Part shown: in pieces, positions 45,351-54,772 of the stretch | Layout of the letters: every line of letters begins with the position of its first letter | Numbering within the stretch: position 1 is the first letter of the stretch | Assembly: GCA_021774785.1 (NCBI GenBank) | Contig: JAJFIQ010000025.1 | Location: 62,001-126,000 of the forward strand | Direction of reading: 5' to 3' | DNA length: 64,000 nt | Source: Emcibacter sp. | Lineage (GTDB): Bacteria > Pseudomonadota > Alphaproteobacteria > Sphingomonadales > Emcibacteraceae | Program-made: the position numbers and the translations under genes | The notes under the pieces: generated by a model | Databases searched by the model: none | Told to the model about the DNA's origin: nothing | What the model saw: the letters and a program-made list of their open reading frames with translations, nothing else

Positions 45351-46175
45351 CTATTTAGAAAGTCCGTCAATAAAATGTACAAGGAGGCGACTGATATTTC
45401 CGAAAGCCTTTTCGGCTTCGGTCAGTGTTTCGTGGTGTGATAGGGGGTTTGGTGATAGTCCAGCCCCCAGATTGGTGATCAGCGACAGGCCCGCAACATC
45501 CATGCCAGCGTGGCGGGCAACCAGACATTCCTGAACTGTTGACATACCAACCGCATCGATTCCAAGCTTGCCAAGCATTCTGATCTCTGCAGGCGTTTCA
45601 AAATTGGGACCCGGTAGTTGAACGTAAACACCGCTGTGGAGGTGAATATTAAGGGCCCTTGCGGATGTGGCAATTCTTTCCCGCATATCCCGGTCATAGG
45701 CCTCTGTCATATCAAAGAAGCGTGGTCCCACATCATCATCATTGGGACCGGTCATGGGGTTTTGGCCGGACATATTTACATGATCTTTTATGCTCATAAG
45801 CGCGCCAGCGGGCATATCCATATGCAGACTTCCCGCCGCATTAGTGATGATCAGCTTTTCCACACCAAGCCCTTTAAAGGTTCGGATAGAAATGGCAAGT
45901 TTTTCTGCGGGATGTCCTTCATACAAATGCATGCGCCCCTGCATGCAGACTAATGGTGTATTGCCCACTTTGCCAATCAACAACCGTCCCGCATGGCCCG
46001 CAACGGTTGGTTGGGGAAAGTCGGGTATCTGGTCGTATGAGATAATGGTTTCAATATCCATCACATCACCAAATTTGCCAAGCCCACTTCCCAGAATAAG
46101 GGCAACCTTGGGAAAGCTTCCTTTATGGACAGCTTTGATGGCGGCTATGCTTCTTGTCACTTCTTGCGCAATCAT
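45351..46175 (-). CDS. Purine nucleoside phosphorylase (trimeric type)
   Basis: Enzyme of 274 residues that splits purine (deoxy)nucleosides with phosphate to base and (deoxy)ribose-1-phosphate. Motifs of the trimeric PNP family are LILGSGLG, MQGRMHLYEGH, GMSTVQECLVARHAGM and SLITNLGAG. The asparagine in ITN suggests 6-oxopurine preference. A strong ribosome site (CAGGAGC) precedes the ATG at 46175. It is divergent from deoB. Confidence 0.93.
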   Translation of the reverse strand: MIAQEVTRSIAAIKAVHKGSFPKVALILGSGLGKFGDVMDIETIISYDQIPDFPQPTVAGHAGRLLIGKVGNTPLVCMQGRMHLYEGHPAEKLAISIRTFKGLGVEKLIITNAAGSLHMDMPAGALMSIKDHVNMSGQNPMTGPNDDDVGPRFFDMTEAYDRDMRERIATSARALNIHLHSGVYVQLPGPNFETPAEIRMLGKLGIDAVGMSTVQECLVARHAGMDVAGLSLITNLGAGLSPNPLSHHETLTEAEKAFGNISRLLVHFIDGLSK

Positions 46176-46218
46176 ATTTTCTAGCTCCTGATCATACCAA
46201 GTATGAATAATCCACTAT

Positions 46219-46257
46219 GATAATAGGGGTATAATATAAAAGATAATAGGGGTATAA
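46219..46257. promoter_or_regulatory. 16-bp direct repeat between divergent PNP and deoB genes
   Basis: The sequence GATAATAGGGGTATAA occurs twice without mismatch, at 46219-46234 and 46242-46257, 23 bases apart in phase. The intergenic region is 219 bases, and the repeat is 44 bases from the PNP start. Two same-face, same-orientation copies are typical of a regulator that binds direct repeats. The remaining DNA towards deoB is AT-rich without a clear element. Confidence 0.6.
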
Positions 46258-46394
46258 ATTAATATTCAAAAGCAATAAATTGAAATTTTTTTACCATCTG
46301 GACAAATTTTTTAATAAATTGTAGTATGGGCTAAAATAATTCCTCTATAATTTAGTCCCTGAATATTATGTGAGGATTTTCTGGAGCGTGGGAA

Positions 46395-47609
46395 ATGCGT
46401 GCAATAATTATTGTACTTGACTCTTTTGGTGTTGGTGAGACCGATGATGCTGCCCTGTTTGGCGATCAGGGGGCCAATACCTTTGGTCATATTGCGGAGC
46501 AATGTGCATTGGGTCTGGCGGATGTCAAGGGGCTACGGTCTGGCCCGTTACAAATTCCAAATCTTATGGAATTGGGATTGGGTCTGGCGGCGGAGGCATC
46601 GGCGGGTCATGAGATTAAAGTCGCCAAGGCTGCAAAAATTACTGGAAAATACGGCTATGCTGCTGAAAAGAGCAAGGGCAAGGATACACCGAGCGGCCAT
46701 TGGGAAATGGCTGGCGTGCCGGTCATGATTGATTGGGGATATTTTTTAGATGAGACATCGAGTTTCCCTGAAAGTTTATTGGATGATCTGATTACGCAAT
46801 GTGGGCTGCCTGGTGTGTTGGGAAATTGCCATGCTTCGGGTACGGTTATTATTGATGAACTTGGGGAAGAGCATATTAAAAGCGGCAAGCCTATTGTTTA
46901 TGCCTCCACCGATTCGGTGATACAGATTGCCGCTCATGAGGAGTATTTTGGTCTGGATCGTCTTTATGAGATCTGTGATGTGGCGCGGAAGCTTGTGGAT
47001 GATTATAATATCGGGCGCGTGATTGCGCGGCCATTTATAGGGGCTGGCCCCGGCGAATTTGTCCGCACCGGTAATCGCAGAGATATTTCAGTTTTGCCGC
47101 CGGAACCAACACTATTGGATAAATTTGCAAATAGTGGTGGTGAGGTAGTTTCCATAGGCAAGATTGCCGATATTTTTGCCCATCAGGGTATCACCCAGAA
47201 ATTCAAGGCTCACGGTAACAAACAGATATTTGAAGTGCTGATGGAACAAGTGAATGGTTCAGACGACAACGCCATTCTATTTGCCAATCTTGTTGATTTT
47301 GACATGCTTTACGGTCATCGGCGTGATGTGCAGGGATATGCGGCGGCTTTGGAAGCATTTGACCGTTCGTTACCTGATCTGTGGGCGGCATTGCGGCCCG
47401 ACGATGTGGTTATCCTGACGGCGGATCATGGTTGTGATCCCACCATGCCCGGATCAAATCATACCCGGGAACATATTCCGGTTATAGCCTTTGGACCAAA
47501 AGTTACCCCCGGCTCCATCGGAAAAAGAGAAACATTTGCAGACATAGGAACCAGTCTGGCGGGGCACCTTGGGCTTGATCCCATGCCCGCCGGTACGTCA
47601 TTCCTGTAA
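46395..47609 (+). CDS. deoB: Phosphopentomutase DeoB
   Basis: Metal enzyme of 404 residues of the alkaline-phosphatase superfamily that converts (deoxy)ribose-1-phosphate to the 5-phosphate. The opening [19 protein letters not shown] holds the first metal ligands. The phospho-acceptor threonine is in [12 protein letters not shown]. The last ligands are in [24 protein letters not shown]. It links the phosphorylase to deoC, which starts 16 bases downstream. Confidence 0.95.
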   Translation: MRAIIIVLDSFGVGETDDAALFGDQGANTFGHIAEQCALGLADVKGLRSGPLQIPNLMELGLGLAAEASAGHEIKVAKAAKITGKYGYAAEKSKGKDTPSGHWEMAGVPVMIDWGYFLDETSSFPESLLDDLITQCGLPGVLGNCHASGTVIIDELGEEHIKSGKPIVYASTDSVIQIAAHEEYFGLDRLYEICDVARKLVDDYNIGRVIARPFIGAGPGEFVRTGNRRDISVLPPEPTLLDKFANSGGEVVSIGKIADIFAHQGITQKFKAHGNKQIFEVLMEQVNGSDDNAILFANLVDFDMLYGHRRDVQGYAAALEAFDRSLPDLWAALRPDDVVILTADHGCDPTMPGSNHTREHIPVIAFGPKVTPGSIGKRETFADIGTSLAGHLGLDPMPAGTSFL

Positions 47610-47625
47610 AGAGATAGAGAGAATA

Positions 47626-48606
47626 GTGAGCGCGACAAAACAAATATTGATTAACAGCTTACCCAGAGTAGAGGGGTGTGACTTTCATCCTGACTGGGTT
47701 GATGAGATAAAAATCAACAAATCGGCAGTTGACCGACGAATTTCTTCGCTGGGCGGACGGCGTACCGTTAAAAAGAAATGGCAGGCAGCATGGTTGCTCA
47801 AGGCTATCTCCTGCATCGACCTGACCACCCTGTCCGGCGACGATACGGCGGGTCGCGTGAAGCGTCTTTGTGCCAAGGCCCGCTATCCGGTACGGCCCGA
47901 CATTCTGCTCGCTCTGGGTTTTGAGGATATGCAGCTAACTACGGGTGCGGTCTGCGTTTATCATGAAATGGTTGAAACGGCTGTGGCGGCATTAAAAGGC
48001 AGCGGCATTCCGGTTGCGGCGGTTTCTACCGGTTTTCCGGCGGGACTTGCCCCTTTGGAAACGCGCTTGGCTGAAATTCGGGCTTCTGTTGCGGCGGGTG
48101 CCGAGGAAATTGATATCGTGATTAGCCGTCGATATGTGCTAACCGGAAACTGGCGCGCTCTATACGATGAGGTCAAGGCATATCGTGAAGCCTGTGGCGA
48201 TGCTCATATGAAAGCCATTCTTGCCACCGGACAATTGGGTTCGATTACCAAAGTGGCCAAGGCATCCATGGTTTGTATGATGGCGGGATCTGATTTTATT
48301 AAGACATCTACAGGTATGGAAGGGGTCAATGCCACATTGCCCGTTAGTCTGGTGATGATCCGCATGATCCGGGAATTTTACGCAAAAACCGGACAGAAAG
48401 TAGGCTATAAGCCCGCCGGTGGCATTGGTACCGCCAAGCTGGCCCTGCAATATCTGACGCTGATCAAAGAAGAATTGGGTGATGAGTGGCTCAGCCCGCA
48501 TATGTTCCGTTTTGGGGCATCCAGCTTGCTGGGCGATATAGAGCGACAGCTTGAACATTTTGTAACGGGCCGTTATTCTGCGGCTAACCGCCATTCGATG
48601 GGCTAG
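47626..48606 (+). CDS. deoC: Deoxyribose-phosphate aldolase DeoC
   Basis: Class I aldolase of 326 residues that splits deoxyribose-5-phosphate to acetaldehyde and glyceraldehyde-3-phosphate. The Schiff-base lysine is in SDFIKTSTGMEGVNAT and the second active lysine in VGYKPAGGIGTAK. The N-terminal extension and length match the longer, eukaryote-type branch, not the 259-residue E. coli enzyme. The start is GTG at 47626. A frame open to 47569 overlaps the end of deoB and is not used. A good GAGAG site precedes it. Confidence 0.95.
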   Translation: MSATKQILINSLPRVEGCDFHPDWVDEIKINKSAVDRRISSLGGRRTVKKKWQAAWLLKAISCIDLTTLSGDDTAGRVKRLCAKARYPVRPDILLALGFEDMQLTTGAVCVYHEMVETAVAALKGSGIPVAAVSTGFPAGLAPLETRLAEIRASVAAGAEEIDIVISRRYVLTGNWRALYDEVKAYREACGDAHMKAILATGQLGSITKVAKASMVCMMAGSDFIKTSTGMEGVNATLPVSLVMIRMIREFYAKTGQKVGYKPAGGIGTAKLALQYLTLIKEELGDEWLSPHMFRFGASSLLGDIERQLEHFVTGRYSAANRHSMG

Positions 48607-48614
48607 GATTTTTT

Positions 48615-50993
48615 ATGAACATCTCAGAAATATTTGAAACTATGTCTTACGGTCCTGCACCAGAACAATCCGATTATGTCCATGACTGGCTGAAAAGTCA
48701 TTCCAAAGGCTTCAAGCTTTACATTGGCGGCAAATGGGTAAAAGCAAAATCATCGGATAGTTTCATGGAAAGCCATAATCCGGCAACCGGAGAATATCTG
48801 GCAAAATTCTCAGTGGCGGGTGCGGATGACGTGGACAGGGCCGTGAAAGCAGCGGCGAAAGCCTTTCCCGAATGGTCAGGCCTTGCGGGACACGAACGGG
48901 CAAAATATTTGTACACCTTGGCGCGTCTGATACAAAAAACATCCCGCTTTATATCGGTACTGGAAACGCTTGATAATGGTAAGCCGATCCGAGAAAGTCG
49001 TGATATTGATATTCCGCTTGTGGCGCGGCATTTCTATTACCATGCTGGCTGGGCACAGCTCATGGATCAGGAATTGCCGGATCAGGAAGCCCTTGGCGTC
49101 GTGGGTCAGGTTATACCGTGGAATTTTCCCTTGTTGATGATGGCATGGAAAATTGCCCCTGCCATTGCGGCGGGCAACTGCGTGGTGTTGAAACCTGCGG
49201 AATATACCAGCCTGACCGCACTTTATTTTGCCGAGCTTTGTGAAGAAGCCGGAATACCGCCAGGGGTAGTAAATATCGTCACCGGAGCCGGAGATACGGG
49301 TGCTCAGATCGTCAATCATCCTGATATTGCCAAGATTGCTTTTACGGGTTCAACGGGCGTTGGCCGTTATATCCGCGAAGCCACGGCGGGGTCTGGCAAG
49401 AAGTTGACGCTGGAACTGGGTGGCAAGTCACCTTATATCGTGTTTGAGGATGCGGATATTGATGGCGCGGTTGAGGGACTTGTGGATGCGATCTGGTTTA
49501 ATCAGGGACAGGTATGTTGTGCTGGTTCAAGGCTTTTGGTTGAAGAAGGTATTGCGGACCGCCTGATTGAAAAAGTTAAGGCCCGCCTTAACAAATTCCG
49601 TGTTGGCGATCCGTTGGATAAGACCATTGATATGGGTGCTATCGTTGATCCCATACAGTTGGAGCGCATCACGACCCTTGTGAATAAGGGCGCGGATGAG
49701 GGGGCAGAAGTATGGCAACCGGATGTTAGCCGTCCTGATAAAGGCTGTTTTTATCTGCCCACATTGATCACCAATGTCAGCCCAAGTAATATTGTTGTCC
49801 GGGAAGAAATTTTCGGCCCGGTGTTGACGGTAATGACTTTCCGTACGCTTCAGGAGGCGGCTGACCTTGCCAATAATACCCGTTTTGGTCTGGCATCCAG
49901 TGTCTGGTCCGAGAATATCAACCGGGCTCTGGAAATTGCATCTATGATCAAGGCTGGCGTGGTTTGGGTGAACAGCACGAACCAGTTTGATGCGGCCTGC
50001 GGTTTTGGCGGCTACCGCGAGAGCGGCTTTGGCCGTGAAGGTGGCAAAGAGGGCATGTATGAGTATCTGAAGCCTGCCGGTGAATGGGATTCAGATAAAG
50101 GCAATCTGATTCGAAGCCCTAAAGCAACGGGACAAAACCCTGTGGGTCTGGGCATTGATAGAACAGCCAAAAATTATGTTGGTGGCAAGCAGGCACGGCC
50201 TGATGGTGGCAATACCCGCCTGATTTTAACCCATGATGGTAATGTTGCGGGCCGGGTTGGTGACGGCAACCGCAAAGACATCCGTAACGCAGTAGAGGCT
50301 GCTTTCAAAAATCCTGGCTGGTCATCGGCCACAGCCCATAACCGGGCGCAGGTTATCTATTATATTGCTGAAAATCTCAGTTACCGGGAAAATGAGGTTG
50401 TTGGGCAGTTAATGAGTCATACGGGTGTTACCAAAAAAGCCGCAAAAGCAGAATTTGATATGTCGGTCAGCCGCCTGTTCAGCTACGCGGCCTGGGCCGA
50501 TAAATATGATGGTTTGGTCCATACACCACCGGTGAAGAATGTGGCACTGGCTGTTCATGAACCTAACGGCATTATGGGCATTGTGTGCCCGGACGTGATG
50601 CCGTTATTGTCCTTTATCTCTTTATTGGCACCCGCCATTGCCATGGGCAATCGGACTGTGGTGATCCCATCAGAGCGTTACCCCTTACTGGCAACGGATT
50701 TTTATCAGATACTGGAAACATCCGATGTTCCAGCGGGTGTTGTCAATATAGTGACCGGGGACCGGGAGGAACTGGCACAGGTTATGGCTCGGCACGATCA
50801 ACTGGACGCGATCTGGTATCATGGATCATCTGAGGGAAGTCAGATGGTAGAAAAGGAAAGTGCTGCCAATCTGAAACGTACATGGGTTAATGATGGTCGG
50901 GCGCGGGACTGGATGTCAGTGCATGGCGAAGGACGTCGTTTCCTGCGTGAAGCGACACAAGTGAAGAATATCTGGTTGCCTTACGGGGATTGA
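48615..50993 (+). CDS. Double-length aldehyde dehydrogenase family protein
   Basis: Protein of 792 residues, about 1.6 times a normal aldehyde dehydrogenase. Residues about 30-490 are a full catalytic domain with LELGGKSP and the nucleophile in FNQGQVCCAGSR. Residues about 530-792 repeat the fold's N-terminal part (GIMGIVCPDVMPLLSFISLL, PAIAMGNRTVVIPSE, VPAGVVNIVTGDREEL) but have no matching LELGG or catalytic cysteine. It is 8 bases after deoC, so it most likely oxidises the acetaldehyde that DeoC releases to acetate. Confidence 0.93.
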   Translation: MNISEIFETMSYGPAPEQSDYVHDWLKSHSKGFKLYIGGKWVKAKSSDSFMESHNPATGEYLAKFSVAGADDVDRAVKAAAKAFPEWSGLAGHERAKYLYTLARLIQKTSRFISVLETLDNGKPIRESRDIDIPLVARHFYYHAGWAQLMDQELPDQEALGVVGQVIPWNFPLLMMAWKIAPAIAAGNCVVLKPAEYTSLTALYFAELCEEAGIPPGVVNIVTGAGDTGAQIVNHPDIAKIAFTGSTGVGRYIREATAGSGKKLTLELGGKSPYIVFEDADIDGAVEGLVDAIWFNQGQVCCAGSRLLVEEGIADRLIEKVKARLNKFRVGDPLDKTIDMGAIVDPIQLERITTLVNKGADEGAEVWQPDVSRPDKGCFYLPTLITNVSPSNIVVREEIFGPVLTVMTFRTLQEAADLANNTRFGLASSVWSENINRALEIASMIKAGVVWVNSTNQFDAACGFGGYRESGFGREGGKEGMYEYLKPAGEWDSDKGNLIRSPKATGQNPVGLGIDRTAKNYVGGKQARPDGGNTRLILTHDGNVAGRVGDGNRKDIRNAVEAAFKNPGWSSATAHNRAQVIYYIAENLSYRENEVVGQLMSHTGVTKKAAKAEFDMSVSRLFSYAAWADKYDGLVHTPPVKNVALAVHEPNGIMGIVCPDVMPLLSFISLLAPAIAMGNRTVVIPSERYPLLATDFYQILETSDVPAGVVNIVTGDREELAQVMARHDQLDAIWYHGSSEGSQMVEKESAANLKRTWVNDGRARDWMSVHGEGRRFLREATQVKNIWLPYGD

Positions 50994-51070
50994 GGCGACT
51001 GAGAAATATTAAATATAAAACCAGTCCAGAAGGGCACTCTGGAGGATAAATACAGGGAGGAATTAGCATC

Positions 51071-52303
51071 ATGCTAATCAGTATAGTAGGGATTATAGTA
51101 TTACTTAGTCTGGCTTTTCTTTTGTCGGGTGATAAGAAAAATATCAATTACCGTGTGGTGGGTAGTGCATTTTTGCTGCAATTGTCGGTTGCCGCTTTTG
51201 TGTTAGTGGTGCCTTTTGGCAAAGATATTCTGAAGGGAATGTCAGACGGTGTAACCAAAGTGATTGATTATTCCAAAGTGGGCATTGAATTTCTCTTTGG
51301 TGGCCTGGCGAACGCATCAGACAGTATTGGTTTTATTTTTGCGGTCAATGTATTGCCGATTATTATTTTTGCGTCGGCCTTGATGGCGGTCCTTTATTAT
51401 CTTCATGTCATGCAATGGGTGGTCAAGATTTTTGGCGGCATTCTTCATAAGGTTATTGGCACGAAAAGGGTCGAGTCTCTTTGCGCGGCGGCGAATATCT
51501 TTCTGGGTCAGACAGAGGCACCGCTGGTCATTCGACCTTATCTTGGCAAGATAAGCGATGCCCAATTCTTTACCGTTATGGTATCTGGACTAGCCTCCAT
51601 TTCCGGGACCATTCTTGCGGGTTATGCGGCCATTGGCGTTAGTATGGAATTTCTGATTGCCGCAAGCTTCATGGCCGCCCCCGGTGGTCTGTTGATGGCT
51701 AAGATTATCATGCCCGACCCGGAGCCAAATATATCAGACGCACATCTGCTGGATGTATCCGGATTTGACGAAGGTGAAATGCCTGCCAATGTCATTGAAG
51801 CGGCAGCCAATGGCGCGGCGGATGGACTAAAACTAGCGGCCAATATTGGTGCTATGTTGTTGGCTTTTGTGGCCTTGATAGCCATGTTGAATGGAATGCT
51901 TGGCGGCATTGGCGGCTGGTTCGGATATGCTGACCTCACATTCAATATGATCTTGGGAAAAATCTTTTCGCCCCTGATGTATGTGATGGGAATTCCGTGG
52001 TCTGAAGCCGATGTTGCGGGCAATCTGATAGGGACAAAATTGATCCTTAATGAGTTTGTTGCTTATGTGGAATTATTCAGACTGCCGGAGGGTGCCTTAA
52101 GCCCTCATTCAACTATGGTCGTGACTTTTGCTCTATGTGGTTTCGCCAATTTAAGCTCCATTGCTATTCTTATGGGCGGTTTTGGGGTTCTGGTACCAAA
52201 GCGGCGACATCTGATCGCCAAATGGGGTTTGAAAGCGGTTGCTGCTGGATCTTTGTCTAACCTGATGAGTGCTGCTTTGGCGGGCCTGTTAGTAGCAGTA
52301 TAA
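51071..52303 (+). CDS. Concentrative nucleoside transporter, NupC/CNT family
   Basis: Membrane protein of 410 residues with about ten helices. The core motif GQTEAPLVIRPYL and the repeat-domain LGTKLILNEFVAYVEL-like stretch (GTKLILNEFVAY) are CNT hallmarks. It uses a proton or sodium gradient to import nucleosides. It follows the aldehyde dehydrogenase by 77 bases with an AGGAGG-like site near the start, so it belongs to the deoxynucleoside operon. Confidence 0.94.
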   Translation: MLISIVGIIVLLSLAFLLSGDKKNINYRVVGSAFLLQLSVAAFVLVVPFGKDILKGMSDGVTKVIDYSKVGIEFLFGGLANASDSIGFIFAVNVLPIIIFASALMAVLYYLHVMQWVVKIFGGILHKVIGTKRVESLCAAANIFLGQTEAPLVIRPYLGKISDAQFFTVMVSGLASISGTILAGYAAIGVSMEFLIAASFMAAPGGLLMAKIIMPDPEPNISDAHLLDVSGFDEGEMPANVIEAAANGAADGLKLAANIGAMLLAFVALIAMLNGMLGGIGGWFGYADLTFNMILGKIFSPLMYVMGIPWSEADVAGNLIGTKLILNEFVAYVELFRLPEGALSPHSTMVVTFALCGFANLSSIAILMGGFGVLVPKRRHLIAKWGLKAVAAGSLSNLMSAALAGLLVAV

Positions 52304-52336
52304 AAGCATACTTCATTTTTTATTATTAAAATTCGA

Positions 52337-52379
52337 ATTCTTGTCATCAAATGTATAATATACATTTGATGACAAGAAT
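52337..52379. promoter_or_regulatory. Perfect 43-bp palindrome upstream of acs
   Basis: Two 21-base arms pair without mismatch around one central base (left arm begins ATTCTTGTCATC, right arm ends GATGACAAGAAT). It lies 33 bases after the nupC stop and 30 bases before the acs start. No T run follows on either strand, so it is not a classical terminator. It could be an operator or an RNA hairpin that stabilises or separates the two messages. Confidence 0.6.
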
Positions 52380-52409
52380 ACATGACGTGCCAAAAAGACA
52401 GGATGAACA

Positions 52410-54353
52410 ATGACTGATATAATCACCTATGATGTGCCGGCAGATTTTGCGGAAAAAGCCCATGTGGATAATGCAAAATATTTAGAACTTTATCAGCAGT
52501 CGATGGATGATCCCGAAATCTTCTGGGGAGAAATGGGCAAGCGTCTAGACTGGATCAAACCCTATACAATGGTGAAGGATGTTTCCTTCGCAAAGGATGA
52601 TCTTCATATTAATTGGTATCAGGACGGCACGTTAAATGTGAGCGTTAATTGTATTGATCGCCATTTGCCTGGGCGTGCTGACCAGACCGCGATCATTTTT
52701 GAAGGTGATGATCCGACGAATTCCCGTCATATATCCTACCGTGAACTTTATGAGGAAGTCTGCCGTTTTTCCAATGTTTTAAAATCACGCGGCGTGAGTA
52801 AGGGCGACCGGGTTACCCTTTATATGCCTATGATACCGGAAGCCACCTATGCCATGTTGGCTTGCGCGCGCATAGGGGCGGTCCATTCCGTGGTCTTTGG
52901 CGGTTTTTCACCGGATGCTTTGGCGGGACGTATACATGATTGTGACAGTCATGTGGTTATTACTGCTGATCAGGGGGTTCGCGGCGGCCGTGCGGTACCG
53001 CTGAAAGCCAATGTAGATGCTGCCTTGACTAGAGACGGTGTTGAGGTTAGCAGTGTAATTGTGGTGCGTAATACCGGCGGTGATATAGCCATGACAGAAG
53101 GCCGTGACTTTTATTATCAGGACGCGGCAGCACAGCAGCCCTCCGATTGTGTGCCTGTCGAGATGAATGCGGAAGACCCGTTGTTTATTCTTTATACATC
53201 CGGCTCTACGGGGACGCCAAAAGGCGTGCTCCATACTACGGGTGGTTATCTTGTTTTCGCTGCGATGACCCACGAGTTGGTGTTCGATTACCATGATGGT
53301 GATATATACTGGTGTACGGCAGATGTGGGCTGGGTCACGGGCCACAGCTATATTGTTTATGGTCCCTTGGCCAATGGGGCGACAACGCTTGTTTTTGAAG
53401 GTATCCCCACCTATCCCGATGCGTCACGCTTCTGGCAGGTTTGTGAAAAGCATAAGGTCAATATATTTTATACGGCACCCACGGCCCTTCGCGCCCTGAT
53501 GGGGCAGGGGGATGATTTTGTTAATGCCTGTGATCTTTCGTCGCTCAGGTTGCTGGGCACGGTGGGAGAACCGATCAATCCCGAAGCCTGGAACTGGTAC
53601 CATCATATTGTTGGCAAGGAAAAATGCCCCATTGTTGATACATGGTGGCAGACAGAAACCGGCGGCATAATGATCACGCCTCTGCCGGGGGCAACTGCCC
53701 TGAAGCCGGGCTCTGCAACACGACCTTTCTTCGGGGTTCAGCTTGAATTGGTTGATGGCGACGGTAATGTACTGGAAGGGGCCTCAGAGGGTAATTTGGT
53801 CATAACAGACAGCTGGCCCGGTCAAATGCGCACGGTTTATGGCGACCATGAACGCTTTGTCATGACTTATTTTTCTACCTATGATGGTAAATATTTCACC
53901 GGAGACGGATGCCGGCGGGACGCGGATGGTTATTATTGGATCACGGGCCGGGTGGATGATGTGATCAATGTTTCCGGTCACCGTATGGGCACGGCCGAGG
54001 TGGAAAGTGCATTGGTCGCTCATGATCATGTGGCGGAAGCAGCCGTGGTTGGTTACCCCCATGACATCAAAGGGCAGGGCATCTATGCCTATGTCACCCT
54101 GATGGGCGGTGTGGATGCCTCTCACGAATCCCATCAGAAGTTAAAAAACTGGGTACGTCAGGAAATTGGCCCCATTGCCACACCTGATCATATCCAATTT
54201 GCGCCCGCCCTGCCCAAAACCCGATCAGGCAAGATCATGCGCCGAATCTTGCGGAAAGTTGCCGCAAATGAGCATGATAGCCTGGGGGATATTTCAACTC
54301 TGGCAGATCCTTCGGTGGTTGAGGATATTATTGCGAATAGGAAAAATAAATAG
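52410..54353 (+). CDS. acs: Acetyl-CoA synthetase Acs
   Basis: AMP-forming acetate-CoA ligase of 647 residues. The adenylation motif is [36 protein letters not shown] binds acetate and AMP. The catalytic, acetylation-regulated lysine is in [13 protein letters not shown] near the C-terminus. AGGA lies 7 bases before the ATG. It is downstream of a palindrome and of the nucleoside cluster, and can consume the acetate that pathway makes. Confidence 0.96.
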   Translation: MTDIITYDVPADFAEKAHVDNAKYLELYQQSMDDPEIFWGEMGKRLDWIKPYTMVKDVSFAKDDLHINWYQDGTLNVSVNCIDRHLPGRADQTAIIFEGDDPTNSRHISYRELYEEVCRFSNVLKSRGVSKGDRVTLYMPMIPEATYAMLACARIGAVHSVVFGGFSPDALAGRIHDCDSHVVITADQGVRGGRAVPLKANVDAALTRDGVEVSSVIVVRNTGGDIAMTEGRDFYYQDAAAQQPSDCVPVEMNAEDPLFILYTSGSTGTPKGVLHTTGGYLVFAAMTHELVFDYHDGDIYWCTADVGWVTGHSYIVYGPLANGATTLVFEGIPTYPDASRFWQVCEKHKVNIFYTAPTALRALMGQGDDFVNACDLSSLRLLGTVGEPINPEAWNWYHHIVGKEKCPIVDTWWQTETGGIMITPLPGATALKPGSATRPFFGVQLELVDGDGNVLEGASEGNLVITDSWPGQMRTVYGDHERFVMTYFSTYDGKYFTGDGCRRDADGYYWITGRVDDVINVSGHRMGTAEVESALVAHDHVAEAAVVGYPHDIKGQGIYAYVTLMGGVDASHESHQKLKNWVRQEIGPIATPDHIQFAPALPKTRSGKIMRRILRKVAANEHDSLGDISTLADPSVVEDIIANRKNK

Positions 54354-54355
54354 AG

Positions 54356-54724
54356 CTACTGTCTTTCGATGAGTTCTATTTTATAGCCATCGGGGTCTTT
54401 GATGAAGGCGATGATTTCTGAGCAATCAAATGACATAGGCCCGGGCTGGCGAGTGATTATTGTCCCTGCTGCGTCCAATGCGGTGCAAAGTTGATAGATA
54501 TCCTGCACCGCAAGGGCCATATGACCATAGGCTGAGCCAATATCATAGCCATTTTCATCCCAGTTATGGGTCAGCTCTAAGACTGTCGTATTGCTCTCTG
54601 GGCCGAAGCCCAGAAAGGCGAGCGTAAATCGGCCTTCCTGATAATTCTGCCGCCTTAACAAGGTCATACCCATAAGGTCTGTGTAAAATTCCAATGACTG
54701 TTTCAGGTCATTCACGAGTAGCAT
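54356..54724 (-). CDS. gloA: Glyoxalase I (lactoylglutathione lyase), start disrupted
   Basis: Metal-dependent lyase that isomerises the methylglyoxal-glutathione adduct. From the internal ATG at 54724 there are 122 residues. Ligands seen are E in VLELTH, H in YGHMAL and E in KIELIER. The first ligand histidine is not in this frame's product: the bases just upstream still encode HRLLHS, the normal GloA start, but that stretch has no start codon and a TAA directly before it. A one-base change would join it to ATG 54750 (next entry). As read, the gene may give an inactive protein. Confidence 0.85.
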   Translation of the reverse strand: MLLVNDLKQSLEFYTDLMGMTLLRRQNYQEGRFTLAFLGFGPESNTTVLELTHNWDENGYDIGSAYGHMALAVQDIYQLCTALDAAGTIITRQPGPMSFDCSEIIAFIKDPDGYKIELIERQ

Positions 54725-54750
54725 GCTATGGAGTAGGCGGTGGGGGGCAT
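54725..54750 (-). other. gloA: Frameshifted 5' end of gloA at a six-base homopolymer
   Basis: An ATG at 54748-54750 has AGGA about 10 bases upstream. It is separated from the gloA frame by a run of six G on the plus strand (54742-54747). With seven bases in the run the protein would read MPPHRLLHSMLLVND, which matches the family start. The cause is either sequencing error or a real indel. Confidence 0.75.
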
Positions 54751-54772
54751 CTTATCAGATTTCCTGTTCAGA

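Noticed and set aside
52337-52379. Palindrome as a rho-independent terminator
   Set aside because: Neither side has the run of T that a classical terminator needs.
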